A stretch of DNA of 37,938 nucleotides from Streptomyces musisoli (GCF_016741855.1 NZ_JAERRH010000035.1:1-37938); one strand, 5' to 3'. Counted from the first letter of the stretch, positions 1 to 8,758 are shown. Numbers and translations are program-made. The notes: generated by a model from the letters alone, not told the origin.

Positions 1-38
1 ACCTCCTCGAGCGGTGGATACCCAGTGTGAACGGACAT
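1..38 (-). CDS. Truncated gene start at left edge (unknown product)
   Basis: An ATG on the minus strand at 38 is preceded by a strong Shine-Dalgarno sequence (GGAGAGGAG, about 6 nt upstream). It opens a frame starting MSVHTGYPPLEEV that runs off the left edge. Only 12 codons are visible, so the product cannot be named. It is divergent from the hydrolase at 298, and the two genes would share the 260-bp region that holds the palindrome at 221-234. A regulator in this place would fit that layout, but this is a guess. Confidence 0.5.
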   Translation of the reverse strand, partial: MSVHTGYPPLEE

Positions 39-220
39 GACTGTCTCCTCTCCGACGATTCCGACGATGGGTGCTCTTGGGCAAGCCCCTGTCCTGCCCT
101 CCAATCTCGCGCCCTGCCCTTCGGCACCCCGTCGCCCACTCGGTGGGTCTGCCGGGGGAGCGGCCCCGCCCGACTGGGGGACCCAGCTCAGGAAGCCGTC
201 GGATAAGCTGCGCCCAATCT

Positions 221-250
221 AGTTGTGCACAACTTAATTGTGTGTATGCT
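221..250 (+). promoter_or_regulatory. Promoter with overlapping 14-bp palindromic operator
   Basis: AGTTGTGCACAACT at 221-234 is a perfect 14-bp palindrome. A possible -35 (TTGTGC, 223-228) lies inside it, and a possible -10 (TATGCT, 245-250) follows after 16 bp. The local AT content is well above the surroundings. TTGTGCACAA-type dyads are typical of MarR/OhrR-family operators. A dimer bound here would block the promoter of the hydrolase starting at 298. No MarR gene is visible, although the truncated gene at 1-38 could be one. Confidence 0.6.
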
Positions 251-297
251 GGATGACCTGAGGGCAACACCTCGACGACTTCCCGGAAGGTGATCTC

Positions 298-1128
298 ATG
301 ACAATCCGTCGCAACACCAAGATTGCGGCCGTGGCCATAGCTGCGGGTGTCGCAGCAACGGTCGGCACCGGCGCGTTCGCAGCCGCATCCCCGGCACCCT
401 CGCACGCCGCCGCCAAGCCCACCATCGTCCTGGTCCACGGCGCGTTCGCGGACTCGTCCAGCTGGAGCAACGTCGTCAAGGACCTCCAGCACCGGGGCTA
501 TCGCGTCATCGCGCCCGCCAACCCGCTGCGCGGCCTGCCCGGCGACTCCGCCTATCTCGCCAGCGTGCTGCACAGCATCCGTGGACCCATCGTTCTGGTC
601 GGGCACTCATACGGCGGTGAGGTGATCACCAACGCCGCCGCGGGTGACGCCGACGTCAAGGCCCTCGTGTACGCGGCCGCCATCGCCCCTGACAAGGGGG
701 AGAGCGCCAACGACATCCTGGGTGCCTTCCCCGGCAGCAAGCTCCCGGATGCCCTCGACCAGGTGCCCTACCCGAACGCCGACGGAAGCACCGGCACCGA
801 CCTCTACATCAAGCCGGACAAGTTCCGGGAGGCCTTCGCCGCTGACGTGCCCGCCTCGACCGCTGCGGTCATGGCCGCAACCCAGCGTCCCATCGACGCT
901 TCCAGCCTCGCCGCCAAGAGCCAGGCGGCGGCGTGGAAGAACATCCCCTCGTGGTACCTCGTCGCCACTGAGGACAAGGCCATTCCGCCGGCCGCCCAGC
1001 GCTTCATGGCCGAGCGTGCCGCCGCACACACGGTCGAAGTCCGCTCGGCCCACGACGTCGCCGTTTCCCACCCCGCCGCCGTGGCCGATCTCATCGTCGA
1101 CGCTGCCCGAACCGCCGTCCACAACTAG
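298..1128 (+). CDS. Secreted alpha/beta-fold hydrolase
   Basis: 276 residues. The N-terminus (RRNTK, then an Ala/Val-rich hydrophobic segment to about residue 30 and Ala-rich cleavage sites around 30-38) is an export signal. The mature part is an alpha/beta hydrolase of the short single-domain kind: VLVHGAFADSSSW supplies the oxyanion loop (about 45-56), GHSYGG the nucleophile elbow with Ser104, ATED the likely acid region, and the His of SAHDVAVSHP is near the C-terminus. The substrate is unknown; relatives include esterases and haloalkane-type hydrolases. It is monocistronic, facing the PPOX gene tail to tail, and preceded by a palindromic operator that suggests inducible, repressor-controlled expression. 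Confidence 0.88.
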   Translation: MTIRRNTKIAAVAIAAGVAATVGTGAFAAASPAPSHAAAKPTIVLVHGAFADSSSWSNVVKDLQHRGYRVIAPANPLRGLPGDSAYLASVLHSIRGPIVLVGHSYGGEVITNAAAGDADVKALVYAAAIAPDKGESANDILGAFPGSKLPDALDQVPYPNADGSTGTDLYIKPDKFREAFAADVPASTAAVMAATQRPIDASSLAAKSQAAAWKNIPSWYLVATEDKAIPPAAQRFMAERAAAHTVEVRSAHDVAVSHPAAVADLIVDAARTAVHN

Positions 1129-1218
1129 CGTCACCAAGAGGCCGCAACCAGCCACCTGGCCGGACTCCGCAGCGCCGGCGCCGTCCCTCGGTCCGCCCGG
1201 TGATCCAGACGGAAGTTC

Positions 1219-1677
1219 CTAGCCGTCGATGTCGAGTGCTGTTCCGTACAGCCGGTCCACCTGCAACCGGACGACCACCCGGCGCTCGGCAACCAGCTGC
1301 TCCAGGAACGCATCCTCGTCCTTTGGCCTCATGGCCTTCGGAATCATCGCGAGCAGTTCCCGCCCGGTCGCGTCGCCAGGAACAGTCGTGATCTCGGAGA
1401 CCTCGGCCTCGCCTTCGGCCACGGCGAACGACCACACGTCGCCGCCCTGCACATGCAGCGCCGCACGCGGGTTGCGCCGTATGTGCGTGACCTTGACGCG
1501 GTCGGCCGTCGTCGAGAACCGCACCGTGCGGGCCTCGGGGTCCCAGCTGTACAGCATGGTGGTCAGATGGGGGTGGCCACCGCGCTTGACGGTGGCGAGC
1601 GTGCCGAACTGCTGCTCGCCGAGCAGCCGGGAGAGAGCTTCGTCGGACAGTGGGCGAGGCGCTGGTCCTTGAGTCAT
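1219..1677 (-). CDS. PPOX-class (pyridoxamine oxidase-like) flavin/F420 protein
   Basis: 152 residues from the ATG at 1677; the frame stays open upstream, but that part looks non-coding. The N-terminal half reads like the split-barrel PPOX family: LATVKRGGHPHLTTMLYSWD, then RTVRFSTTADRVKVTHIRRNP, and AALHVQGGDVWSFAVAEGEAEV. These are the usual strands around the flavin or F420 site. Family members reduce or oxidise small substrates with FMN or F420; the substrate here is unknown. It lies 68 nt downstream of the MBL hydrolase on the same strand and may be co-transcribed with it. It converges on the secreted hydrolase at 298-1128. Confidence 0.82.
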   Translation of the reverse strand: MTQGPAPRPLSDEALSRLLGEQQFGTLATVKRGGHPHLTTMLYSWDPEARTVRFSTTADRVKVTHIRRNPRAALHVQGGDVWSFAVAEGEAEVSEITTVPGDATGRELLAMIPKAMRPKDEDAFLEQLVAERRVVVRLQVDRLYGTALDIDG

Positions 1678-1745
1678 GACATGATCAACGCCCTTGGCCG
1701 CCCAGGAATTTCCTGGGCTCCTGAACACGGACACTCCGAACCCGC

Positions 1746-2627
1746 TCAGCCGTCCTCGCGGCAGATGATGAACCGGGGGAAGGGGTGCCGTCCGGGGCGG
1801 GTGCCGATCTCGTCGATCGCCGCACGGATGTCGTGCAGGTCGCCGACGGTCATCTCCAGGGGCGGCTCGTCCGGCTGGTAGGTCGTGCGGATCGGGTAGT
1901 CCACACCGGCCTGGTCGGTCATCTCGACGTGGCAGCCCAGGACATGGGTGACCGGGCGGGTGTCGGCGAACGCGATCAAGCGGTCGATCGTCCGGCCGAA
2001 AGCCGCCCAGTCCTCCACGTACAACCGCCCGGGATACACCGTGTCGCCGGTGAGCAGGAACCCGGTGTGCGGGTCGTAGTACGTGACGGCAGCCTCGTGG
2101 TGGCCCGGGGTGGCCAGACACTCCAGCACCCGGCCGCCGAGGTCGAGCCGGGCGACCCGGTCGGGCTCCTCGTCGAAGCCGAAGTACGACCGGACACTGT
2201 CCAGATCCGCCCCCACCACGGTGGTACCGGGACGGTCGCCGAACTGTGCGTCGCCCGCGACGTGGTCGTGGTGCGCGTGGGTGTGCAGCACCAGCAGTTC
2301 ATGGTCGTCGCGCGGATGCCCGGCCAGCCAGCGTCCGACCAGTTCGTCGACCACTCGGCGCAGCGGGAAGAACTCGGCCGACTCGGTGGCTCCGGTGTCG
2401 ATGAGCACGGCACGCGCATTGCCGAAGATCAGGAACAGGAACGGCGCCTCGTAGTCGATCGCCTTGTTCTGGCGCAGGATGAACGTGTGCTCGTCGTAGG
2501 CGTGGACCTGGATGTCGGGGTCGGTGTTGTGCTTCGCCGACGGCGAGCCGTGGATCCAGCCGGCATCGAGGGCGCGGTGCCCCGGTGCCTCGGACACGAA
2601 GTCGATCCACTTCCCGTGTACGCCCAT
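1746..2627 (-). CDS. MBL-fold metallo-hydrolase
   Basis: 293 residues. The start is the ATG at 2627 because GGGAGG stands 4 nt upstream; the open frame extends 52 codons further without coding character. The metallo-beta-lactamase signature is complete: HTHAHHDHVAGD (HxHxDH), GHHEAA for the next His, LLTGDTVYPG with the bridging Asp, and GCHVEM for the last His. FLFLIFGNARAVLIDTGAT is the typical first strand-loop. Such proteins hydrolyse thioesters, lactones or related bonds with two Zn or Fe ions; the substrate cannot be read. No signal peptide, so cytoplasmic. Probably first gene of a two-gene unit with the PPOX protein. Confidence 0.88.
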   Translation of the reverse strand: MGVHGKWIDFVSEAPGHRALDAGWIHGSPSAKHNTDPDIQVHAYDEHTFILRQNKAIDYEAPFLFLIFGNARAVLIDTGATESAEFFPLRRVVDELVGRWLAGHPRDDHELLVLHTHAHHDHVAGDAQFGDRPGTTVVGADLDSVRSYFGFDEEPDRVARLDLGGRVLECLATPGHHEAAVTYYDPHTGFLLTGDTVYPGRLYVEDWAAFGRTIDRLIAFADTRPVTHVLGCHVEMTDQAGVDYPIRTTYQPDEPPLEMTVGDLHDIRAAIDEIGTRPGRHPFPRFIICREDG

Positions 2628-2891
2628 GACGCCTCCCGCGAGCGTCGTCTTGTCGGACCGGGTACGGCGCACATCTCGTCCGGGGCAGGCACTCCTGCGC
2701 CTCCGGCCGGAATGTACTAGGCGCGCCGAGTACGAGCAACCGGTTGCAGCCTGCGCATCCGGCCGGCCCGCCGCCCGCCACACCGGTTCCGAGCAGTTCC
2801 CTACCGACGAATGCGGACTCGGCAGCGGCCCGGACGCTGAACGAGCGGGGCCCGGCCACGTGGGTGATGGGCGGGATGGCAGGATCGGCGG

Positions 2892-3638
2892 ATGATGGCT
2901 GTCGATCCGTTGCTGAAGCAGGCTCAGGCCTTATGGGAGACGCTGGCTGCTGTGCCGGTGTCGTTTCCCCTGGCGGAGGGCTTGAACGTGGTCACATCGC
3001 CCGTCTCGCGGCTGGCGCCGCCCTCGTGGACGGGGATCGTGGTGCTGGGGGACTCGGCGATCGTCACGGCGCCGACGGACAGGGCCGCGCAGATGCTGCG
3101 TCGGGTCCTGGGCGGGTTGCCGACCAGTGCGCTGGCCTCTCCGGCAGCGGTTCGGGCCGTATTGCCGGTCAATGAGGTGCTGGGGCCGGCGGTCTTGGGA
3201 TACGTGTCACGTGACGTCTTCCGCCCGGTGCCGGCCGACCGTTCCGTCGAGCGGCTCGCCCCCGGCCATCCGGACCTGTTGGCACTGGTGAAGTCGGTGC
3301 CGCCCGAGGACGCCGGTGAGAGCGCGATGGACGAGATCACCTCCGCCGCGTTCGTCGTGCGCAAGGGCGCCGACGTGGTGGCCGCGGCGGGGTTTCAAGC
3401 CTGGCCCGCGTCAGCCGCCCATCTGTGCGTGCTCACCGCACCAGGGGAAAGAGGCCGCGGGCTGGCGCGGCAGGTCGCTTCCGCTGCGGTGGCGCAGGCA
3501 CTCGCCGACGGTCTGCTCCCGCAATGGCGTGCCCGCCCGACGGCCTCCCGCAACGTCGCACGGGCGCTGGGGTTCCGTGAGCTGGGAAGCCAGCTCAGCC
3601 TCCGCTTGGACCAGGAGGAGCTTCGCCCGAACGACTGA
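2892..3638 (+). CDS. GNAT-family N-acetyltransferase
   Basis: 248 residues. The C-terminal 110 residues form a GNAT domain: acceptor-side strands near VVRKGADVVAAAGFQAWP, LCVLTAPGERGRGLARQVAS carrying the acetyl-CoA loop (R/QxxGxG/A), and the late TASRNVARALGFRELG segment typical of the last helix and strand. The N-terminal 120 residues resemble the extra N-terminal domain seen in some actinobacterial GNAT proteins. The acceptor is unknown. Two adjacent ATGs (2892, 2895) make the first residue uncertain. It is monocistronic and convergent with the NLR gene; a weak 7-bp inverted repeat (3700-3706/3722-3728) lies between them. Confidence 0.8.
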   Translation: MMAVDPLLKQAQALWETLAAVPVSFPLAEGLNVVTSPVSRLAPPSWTGIVVLGDSAIVTAPTDRAAQMLRRVLGGLPTSALASPAAVRAVLPVNEVLGPAVLGYVSRDVFRPVPADRSVERLAPGHPDLLALVKSVPPEDAGESAMDEITSAAFVVRKGADVVAAAGFQAWPASAAHLCVLTAPGERGRGLARQVASAAVAQALADGLLPQWRARPTASRNVARALGFRELGSQLSLRLDQEELRPND

Positions 3639-3733
3639 CCGGCTCAAGCGTGTGCAGCCCTCGCGGCAGACGGATCAGACGGCACGTCCTCGGTCTCGTG
3701 GGCTCGGCCTGTCCCGCCGCACGAGCCCTGCGC

Positions 3734-6700
3734 TCAGGACAGGTCGCCCGGCGGCAGCAGCCGGCGCAGGGCCGCCGCCTCCAGCAGGACTTTCTGGGCC
3801 CGGTCGGCACGTCCCATGTCATGGAGTACGAGGCCGATCCGTCCCAGCGACGAAGCGAGGCGGGCACGGTAGGTGTCCGGGTCGGTGCCGGCGAGCCTGC
3901 GGTGGATCTCCCCGGCCTCCTCGATGGGGGCCAGGGCGGATTCGTAGCGGTTCAGCGCGTACAGCACCGAGCCCTGCGCGTTGAGCGCCGTGGCGAGCGT
4001 GGGCAGGTAGCGGGCGTCGTCCCGGGTCAGCCGTCGGTACAGCTCGACCGCCTCGCCGATCGGTACGACGGCCTCCGCGGGCCGGCCGTCGGAGTAATGG
4101 CGTTGAGCCAGGTTGAACAATGCGACGGCGAGGACGGGGAGGTGCGCGGCCGGGGTCTGCTGCACCAGCCGGCGCTGAACGGAGACGGCGGTCTCCAGCA
4201 CCCGTACGGGGTCGACGGGACCTGGCCCTCGATCCGGTGAGGGCTGTGCGGTCGCCGGTGGGGCCGCGGGCCGGGGCGGGTGGGGCGGGGGCTGCCGGAG
4301 GGCCTGGTGCCGGATCGCGGTGGCCTCCTGGACGGCGGCCCGGGCCTCGTCCGGCCGGCCGGTGTCGCCGAGTACGCCCGCCAGGTCGTCCAGAGTCCTG
4401 GCGAGCGGCTGCTGCCGTCCTGCCGGGTCGTGCTCCGCTGTCGTGCGCTGTATGGCCACTGCCTGCCGCAGGTCGTTCTCCGCCTCCGCCAGCCGTCCCA
4501 GGCGCCGCATGAGGCGCCCGCGGTCGGCCAGGTTGCGGGCGAGCGCCGGGAAGTGGGCCACCGGATCGTGTTTCGCCAGCGCCCAGCCGATGGCGACCGC
4601 CTCCGTCACGGCCTCGGCCGCCTGCTCCCCGCGATCCGACTCGGACAGTCGCAGACCGAGCAGACGCAGTGCGTCACCGAGCCCGGCGACATGGGGGAAG
4701 GAACTGCCCATCTCCCGCCGGTGGATGGCGACCGCTTCCGCCGTGGCGCTCAGCGCGTCCTCCGCACGGCCCAGGGCCGACAGTTCGCTGCCGAGCCTGG
4801 CCAGGACGTCCGCCAGGTCGAGCAGGTGAGCGGACGGGTTCCGCTCCACCAGACGGCGCAGCACGGTCGCCGCCTGTTCGAAGGCGTCGGCCGCCTCATC
4901 GCGCTTGTCCAAGTGGGACAGCGTGATGCCGAAGTCACGCAGCGAACGGGCGAAGTCGGTCAGATGGGCGGCCGGGGCGGACCGGGCCAGCTCCCGGAAG
5001 ATGGCCATCGCGTCCATGGTCGGCTGGGCCGCTTCCCAGTGCCGTCCGAGCAGACGCAGCCGGGCGCCTCGGGCGCTCAGCCCCTGCGCCAGCCGGGGCA
5101 ACGCGCTGTCGGGGTCGGTCCGCACCAGGAGCCGGAGGGTGGCCACGGCCTCCTCGGTCAGATCCAGCGCCAGCTCCGGACGGCCGAGCGCTTCGGCCAG
5201 GTCGCCGGCGGTCAGGAAGGACGCGGCGGTGGTGGGCAGATAGGTCTCCGGGTCGGCCTGGATGAGTGCCTTGCCCACTTCGCAGGCCTCCGCGGCGAAC
5301 CGGAACGCTTCCATGAGCAGGCCGGCGTCGGCCGCCGCCCGGCTGAGACGGTTCAGAGCGGTGGCCTGCTCCGGCATGACCGAGGCATCCGCCTCGGCCA
5401 TCCGGTGTCGTCCGAGGTCCACCGCCTCACCGAGGTTCATGGCTGCCTCGGCATGCCGTCCGGCATAGGTCAGACGCAGCCCCAGCCTGCTCAGCAGCTC
5501 CATCCGCCGGACGGGGTCGGTGACCGCGGCCAGGCGATGCCGGGTGACTCGCTCGCACGTCGCCGCGGCGCCGACGTCCAGATCGGCGTGCCGCTCCTCC
5601 CCCGTCCGGCTGCGGACCGTGTCGTCCACCGCCTCCAGCATCGCCAGGTCGACGTCCTCGATGCCGGCCAGCTGCACCAGGGCTGAACTGCCGGCGGCAG
5701 CGCCCAGATCGGGATCGCGGCGCAGCGCCGGGTAGAGGTGCCGGTGACCGACGTGCGGCCACCGGTCGGCAGCGGCGGCGAGAAACGTGACGGCACGTGC
5801 GGTCCACGGCGGCGCGTAGCCGTCCGCACCGCGGCCCAGCAGGGTGGTGCAGCCCGCGGCGGCCCAGTCGTCCGTGGAATAACCCGTGACCGGGCTGCCG
5901 GGCAGGGTGAGCGCCAGGAAGTCCTCGGCGAGCCGGTCGGGCAGCAGCGGCTGGAGCACCCCGGCACGTGCCGGGTCGGTGGGCGGGTAGCACACGGCGT
6001 GATCGGCGAGGAGAACCTCCGGCGGGGTTCCCGGGAGCAGCGCCGGTAACAGCCCCCCGGCGAGCGCACGACTGGTCAGCCCGGTGAGGGAGGCGATGAA
6101 CACCATACGCGCCATCACCTCGGCAGGCGTGCGGTACGTGAGTCCGTCGCCGGAACTCTCATACAGCTGCTGCCAGTTCTCGTGCTCGCGGTCCAGCAGA
6201 TACGTGGTCAGCCCGACCATGCCGCCGGGCGGCCGGCGACCGTGGACCGCGGCGTCGACCGCGACCAGGGCAGCCATCAGCACAGCGAGGGTCAGCCCGA
6301 AGTCCGGGTGATCCAGCGGCCCCGGCGGCAGGATCGTCTCGGGACGGGCGGCCCCCGGGTGGCGGCGCGCGAAACCGTCCCGGGCGACCCGGAACAACCG
6401 CTCCCTGTCCGGGCCGGTGTCGGGCAGGGGCGACAGACACTGGTCGGACGTGTCGACGTTCTCACGGAGCCGGCCCAGCCGACCGCGGACGGCCGGCCAG
6501 CCACCCGCCGAGCGGGCCAGCAGCAGAACCCGGGCGGGTACCCCCTGCCGCAGCAGCCGGTTGTGGAAGAGCCAGCTCAGATGGGAGCCGGGCCACCGAT
6601 CGGCGTAGTCGCCCAGGAGCAGTACCCCCGCACACCCCTCCAGGCGCAGATCCTGGCTGTCCGCCGCCGGGGGATGGGTTTCCGTACCGTGGACGGCGTC

Positions 6701-7078
6701 CACCACCTTCCACCCGGCCTCCTGGGAAGCGGCCGCGAGTTGCGCCGCGAGCCGCGTCTTGCCCTGCCCTCCTTCCCCGTGGAGCCAGCGCACCGCGAGG
6801 CTGCCCTCCGCGTCACGCCAGTCCACCAGAGACTGGAACTCCGTCTCGCGGCCGACGAACTCGACGACCTCGGCGCGGGCGTCGAGCATCCGGCTCGGCT
6901 GCGCCCGCAGCCACCCCGCGTCCAGACCGGTGACCCGCCGGTGCTCGAACAGCAGGTACACCGGGGTGCCGTCACCGAAGACATGGATGTCGGCCCCCAC
7001 CGCACCGTACGCGTAGCCCGCCTCGGCCCGTACCTCCTGGAGCCGCTCCGGTGTCCGCCCTCCACCAGCCTGCGGCAT
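3734..7078 (-). CDS. STAND/NLR-type P-loop NTPase with TPRs and N-terminal amyloid-like motif
   Basis: 1114 residues from the ATG at 7078, whose A overlaps the upstream TGA (TGATG); a GTG one codon earlier is possible. Order of parts: a short N-terminus with YGAVGADIHVFGDG (24-37); VGRETEFQSLVDW (75-87), the usual lead-in to a STAND NTPase; Walker A GEGGQGKTR (101-109); Walker B GVLLLGDYAD (151-160); an RVLLLARSAGGWP sensor-like strand; a helical winged region; then from about residue 460 many degenerate TPRs (for example EAADAFEQAATVLRRLVERN). STAND proteins switch on by ligand-driven oligomerisation. The motif at 24-37 closely resembles the C-terminus of the adjacent small protein, suggesting templated signalling to it. 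Cytoplasmic. What it senses is unknown. Confidence 0.85.
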   Translation of the reverse strand: MPQAGGGRTPERLQEVRAEAGYAYGAVGADIHVFGDGTPVYLLFEHRRVTGLDAGWLRAQPSRMLDARAEVVEFVGRETEFQSLVDWRDAEGSLAVRWLHGEGGQGKTRLAAQLAAASQEAGWKVVDAVHGTETHPPAADSQDLRLEGCAGVLLLGDYADRWPGSHLSWLFHNRLLRQGVPARVLLLARSAGGWPAVRGRLGRLRENVDTSDQCLSPLPDTGPDRERLFRVARDGFARRHPGAARPETILPPGPLDHPDFGLTLAVLMAALVAVDAAVHGRRPPGGMVGLTTYLLDREHENWQQLYESSGDGLTYRTPAEVMARMVFIASLTGLTSRALAGGLLPALLPGTPPEVLLADHAVCYPPTDPARAGVLQPLLPDRLAEDFLALTLPGSPVTGYSTDDWAAAGCTTLLGRGADGYAPPWTARAVTFLAAAADRWPHVGHRHLYPALRRDPDLGAAAGSSALVQLAGIEDVDLAMLEAVDDTVRSRTGEERHADLDVGAAATCERVTRHRLAAVTDPVRRMELLSRLGLRLTYAGRHAEAAMNLGEAVDLGRHRMAEADASVMPEQATALNRLSRAAADAGLLMEAFRFAAEACEVGKALIQADPETYLPTTAASFLTAGDLAEALGRPELALDLTEEAVATLRLLVRTDPDSALPRLAQGLSARGARLRLLGRHWEAAQPTMDAMAIFRELARSAPAAHLTDFARSLRDFGITLSHLDKRDEAADAFEQAATVLRRLVERNPSAHLLDLADVLARLGSELSALGRAEDALSATAEAVAIHRREMGSSFPHVAGLGDALRLLGLRLSESDRGEQAAEAVTEAVAIGWALAKHDPVAHFPALARNLADRGRLMRRLGRLAEAENDLRQAVAIQRTTAEHDPAGRQQPLARTLDDLAGVLGDTGRPDEARAAVQEATAIRHQALRQPPPHPPRPAAPPATAQPSPDRGPGPVDPVRVLETAVSVQRRLVQQTPAAHLPVLAVALFNLAQRHYSDGRPAEAVVPIGEAVELYRRLTRDDARYLPTLATALNAQGSVLYALNRYESALAPIEEAGEIHRRLAGTDPDTYRARLASSLGRIGLVLHDMGRADRAQKVLLEAAALRRLLPPGDLS

Positions 7079-7539
7079 CACTGCTGTCGGCCGTCCTCAC
7101 CGGTGGAACCGGGCGCCGTGGGAAGTCCCTGGTGGTAGTGGATGACGTTTCCGCCCAGCACCCCGTACACCGTCCCCCGATCACGCGCGATATTCGTCTG
7201 CACCCACTGCTTGCCGCCTTCGGGAAGCTCTCGCCGGATCATCTCGACCAGGTCACGCAGATCAGCTTCCGCGCCGGGGTGCTCGCTGAGCAACTGGGCG
7301 AACAGCAACTGCCACTGTCCCGACAGAAGCTGCCTGGCCTGGTCGGGGTCGTCCGCCTGCCGGACCATCAGCGCGTGCTGGTCCAACTGCGCCTCCAGCG
7401 TGGGGTTCTGGTCACCGCTCCAGCGCCGGTACAGCCGCACCGCGCCGCCACGGGCCCCCTGCCAGACATCGGTGGCCATGGCTGCCACCAGGGCCCCCGC
7501 ACCACTGGCCGCCAACGTCGTCATCGCCTCCGGCAGCAT
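7078..7539 (-). CDS. Small helical protein with C-terminal amyloid-like motif, putative NLR effector
   Basis: 153 residues from the ATG at 7539, chosen because GAGGGG lies about 7 nt upstream; an ATG at 7569 is an alternative. An Ala/Gly-rich hydrophobic helix (about 5-23) is followed by a basic stretch (GGAVRLYRRW), two amphipathic helices (about 47-82 and 88-105) and a C-terminal Gly/Tyr/His motif, GTVYGVLGGNVIHYHQG (122-138), then a loose tail. The stop overlaps the NLR start, so translation is coupled. The layout of an effector domain plus C-terminal short beta motif next to an NLR with a matching N-terminal motif is that of bacterial amyloid signalling (BASS-type) pairs. The N-terminal domain may act on membranes; this is inference. 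Confidence 0.72.
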   Translation of the reverse strand: MLPEAMTTLAASGAGALVAAMATDVWQGARGGAVRLYRRWSGDQNPTLEAQLDQHALMVRQADDPDQARQLLSGQWQLLFAQLLSEHPGAEADLRDLVEMIRRELPEGGKQWVQTNIARDRGTVYGVLGGNVIHYHQGLPTAPGSTGEDGRQQ

Positions 7540-7585
7540 TACTGTCCCCTCTTGAAACGCCTGTGTCATAGCAAGTTTCCGGCTA

Positions 7586-8758
7586 TCACACCCGGCGAGC
7601 AAGGACCCCCGACTCGGTGAACGGCACGGGATGCACTTTGCGCCGATCGGCTCCGGGCCCTGGCGCGCACCGGAGGACATGCACCGGCGGGAAGGACGGC
7701 CGGCACGCCACGCGATGACGGGTGATCTCGGTGCTTGCCGGTGCCGACAGCGTGGCCGCACCCTTCTGTGTCCGGTCCGCGCAGACGGCGCGAACCTGGC
7801 CGGCATCCTCGGCGGTCAGTTCCCGGGCGACGGCCTTGATGTTCTCCTGCACGATGGTCGGAAGGTCCGCCACCGGCGGATGGTCCGGGTAGACGCGCTC
7901 CATCCCGGTGCTGATCGACCTCTGTTCGCCAGGGGTGACCGTGCCGCCCCCGGGGGAGTCCGGGGCGACCGCCGACCGGACGAGGCCGCGAAACCGCTGG
8001 AGGTAGCGGCGCTGGTCATCGATCAGCGTGCGGGCCGGTCCCGGGGTTCCGTGCCCCGGGTACATCGTTCCGGCCGCGGGAAAGCGCCGGCGCAACTGAG
8101 CCAGGATCCCGAGCCAGCCACAGCTGTGCCCCTCGATGAGCGCGGGCGTGACCTTCCTGCCCGCCAGATCGCCGGAGAAGAGGTCGCCGGTGTCGGGACG
8201 GTAGTAGACGGTCGCGGTGTCCGACTCACCGTAGGCGAAGCCGGCGGTCTTGAAGCGAATTCCGCCGACCCGCAACGGTGCCCCGTCCTCGAAGGTCCGG
8301 TCGGCATACCGGAGTTCGGCGGGGAAGCGGGGGTTCGCCGAACGGGCCAGCGGATAGAAGCCGCGCCTGTCCTCCCGCATCGCCTTGTCGGTCGCCCTGG
8401 ACGCGAGGATGGGGGCCTCGGGGAAGGCCTCGTGGAAGGCGCCCGCCCCGCCCACATGGTCGGGATGGGAGTGGGTCAGCAGAATCGCCGCGACGGGCTG
8501 GCCGGTCTCCCTGATCTGCGCGATCGCCTTCCGGGCGTCGGCCGGCGTGCGCAGGGTGTCGACGAGGATCAGGCCTTCCGGCGCCTGGATCCAGTACGTG
8601 TTGACGGAACCCGGGTTGGGTGAGGCGAACCGTCCGGGCCGCGCCGCTTTCCCGGCGGATGCTTCGGAGGTGCCGTCGCTGGAACAACCCACCAGCGACG
8701 CGATCGCGCATAGGGCGGCGGAGGCCGTGGCCAGCAGGCGCCGGAGTCGCTGGTTCAT
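7586..8758 (-). CDS. Lipoprotein MBL-fold hydrolase
   Basis: 390 residues. A lipoprotein signal is clear: basic start, hydrophobic core, lipobox LVGC with Cys25, then a Ser/Gly linker. The catalytic domain has LTHSHPDHVGG (HxHxDH), LFSGDLAG with the bridging Asp, and MYPGHGTPGP for the final His, as in extracytoplasmic metallo-beta-lactamase-fold hydrolases. A helical segment follows (TIVQENIKAVARELTAEDAG). The last 60 or so residues, after about residue 325, are Arg/Pro/Cys-rich and look unlike a folded end, so a frameshift or lost stop near 7770 is possible. It ends 46 nt before the small effector gene. Upstream on the same strand are an alpha/beta hydrolase and a SnoaL-like gene, probably one operon. 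Confidence 0.83.
   Translation of the reverse strand: MNQRLRRLLATASAALCAIASLVGCSSDGTSEASAGKAARPGRFASPNPGSVNTYWIQAPEGLILVDTLRTPADARKAIAQIRETGQPVAAILLTHSHPDHVGGAGAFHEAFPEAPILASRATDKAMREDRRGFYPLARSANPRFPAELRYADRTFEDGAPLRVGGIRFKTAGFAYGESDTATVYYRPDTGDLFSGDLAGRKVTPALIEGHSCGWLGILAQLRRRFPAAGTMYPGHGTPGPARTLIDDQRRYLQRFRGLVRSAVAPDSPGGGTVTPGEQRSISTGMERVYPDHPPVADLPTIVQENIKAVARELTAEDAGQVRAVCADRTQKGAATLSAPASTEITRHRVACRPSFPPVHVLRCAPGPGADRRKVHPVPFTESGVLARRV

Noticed and set aside
4280..5686. 468-residue plus-strand frame opposite the NLR gene
   Set aside because: Complement of the TPR region; low-complexity Gln/Gly/Arg composition.
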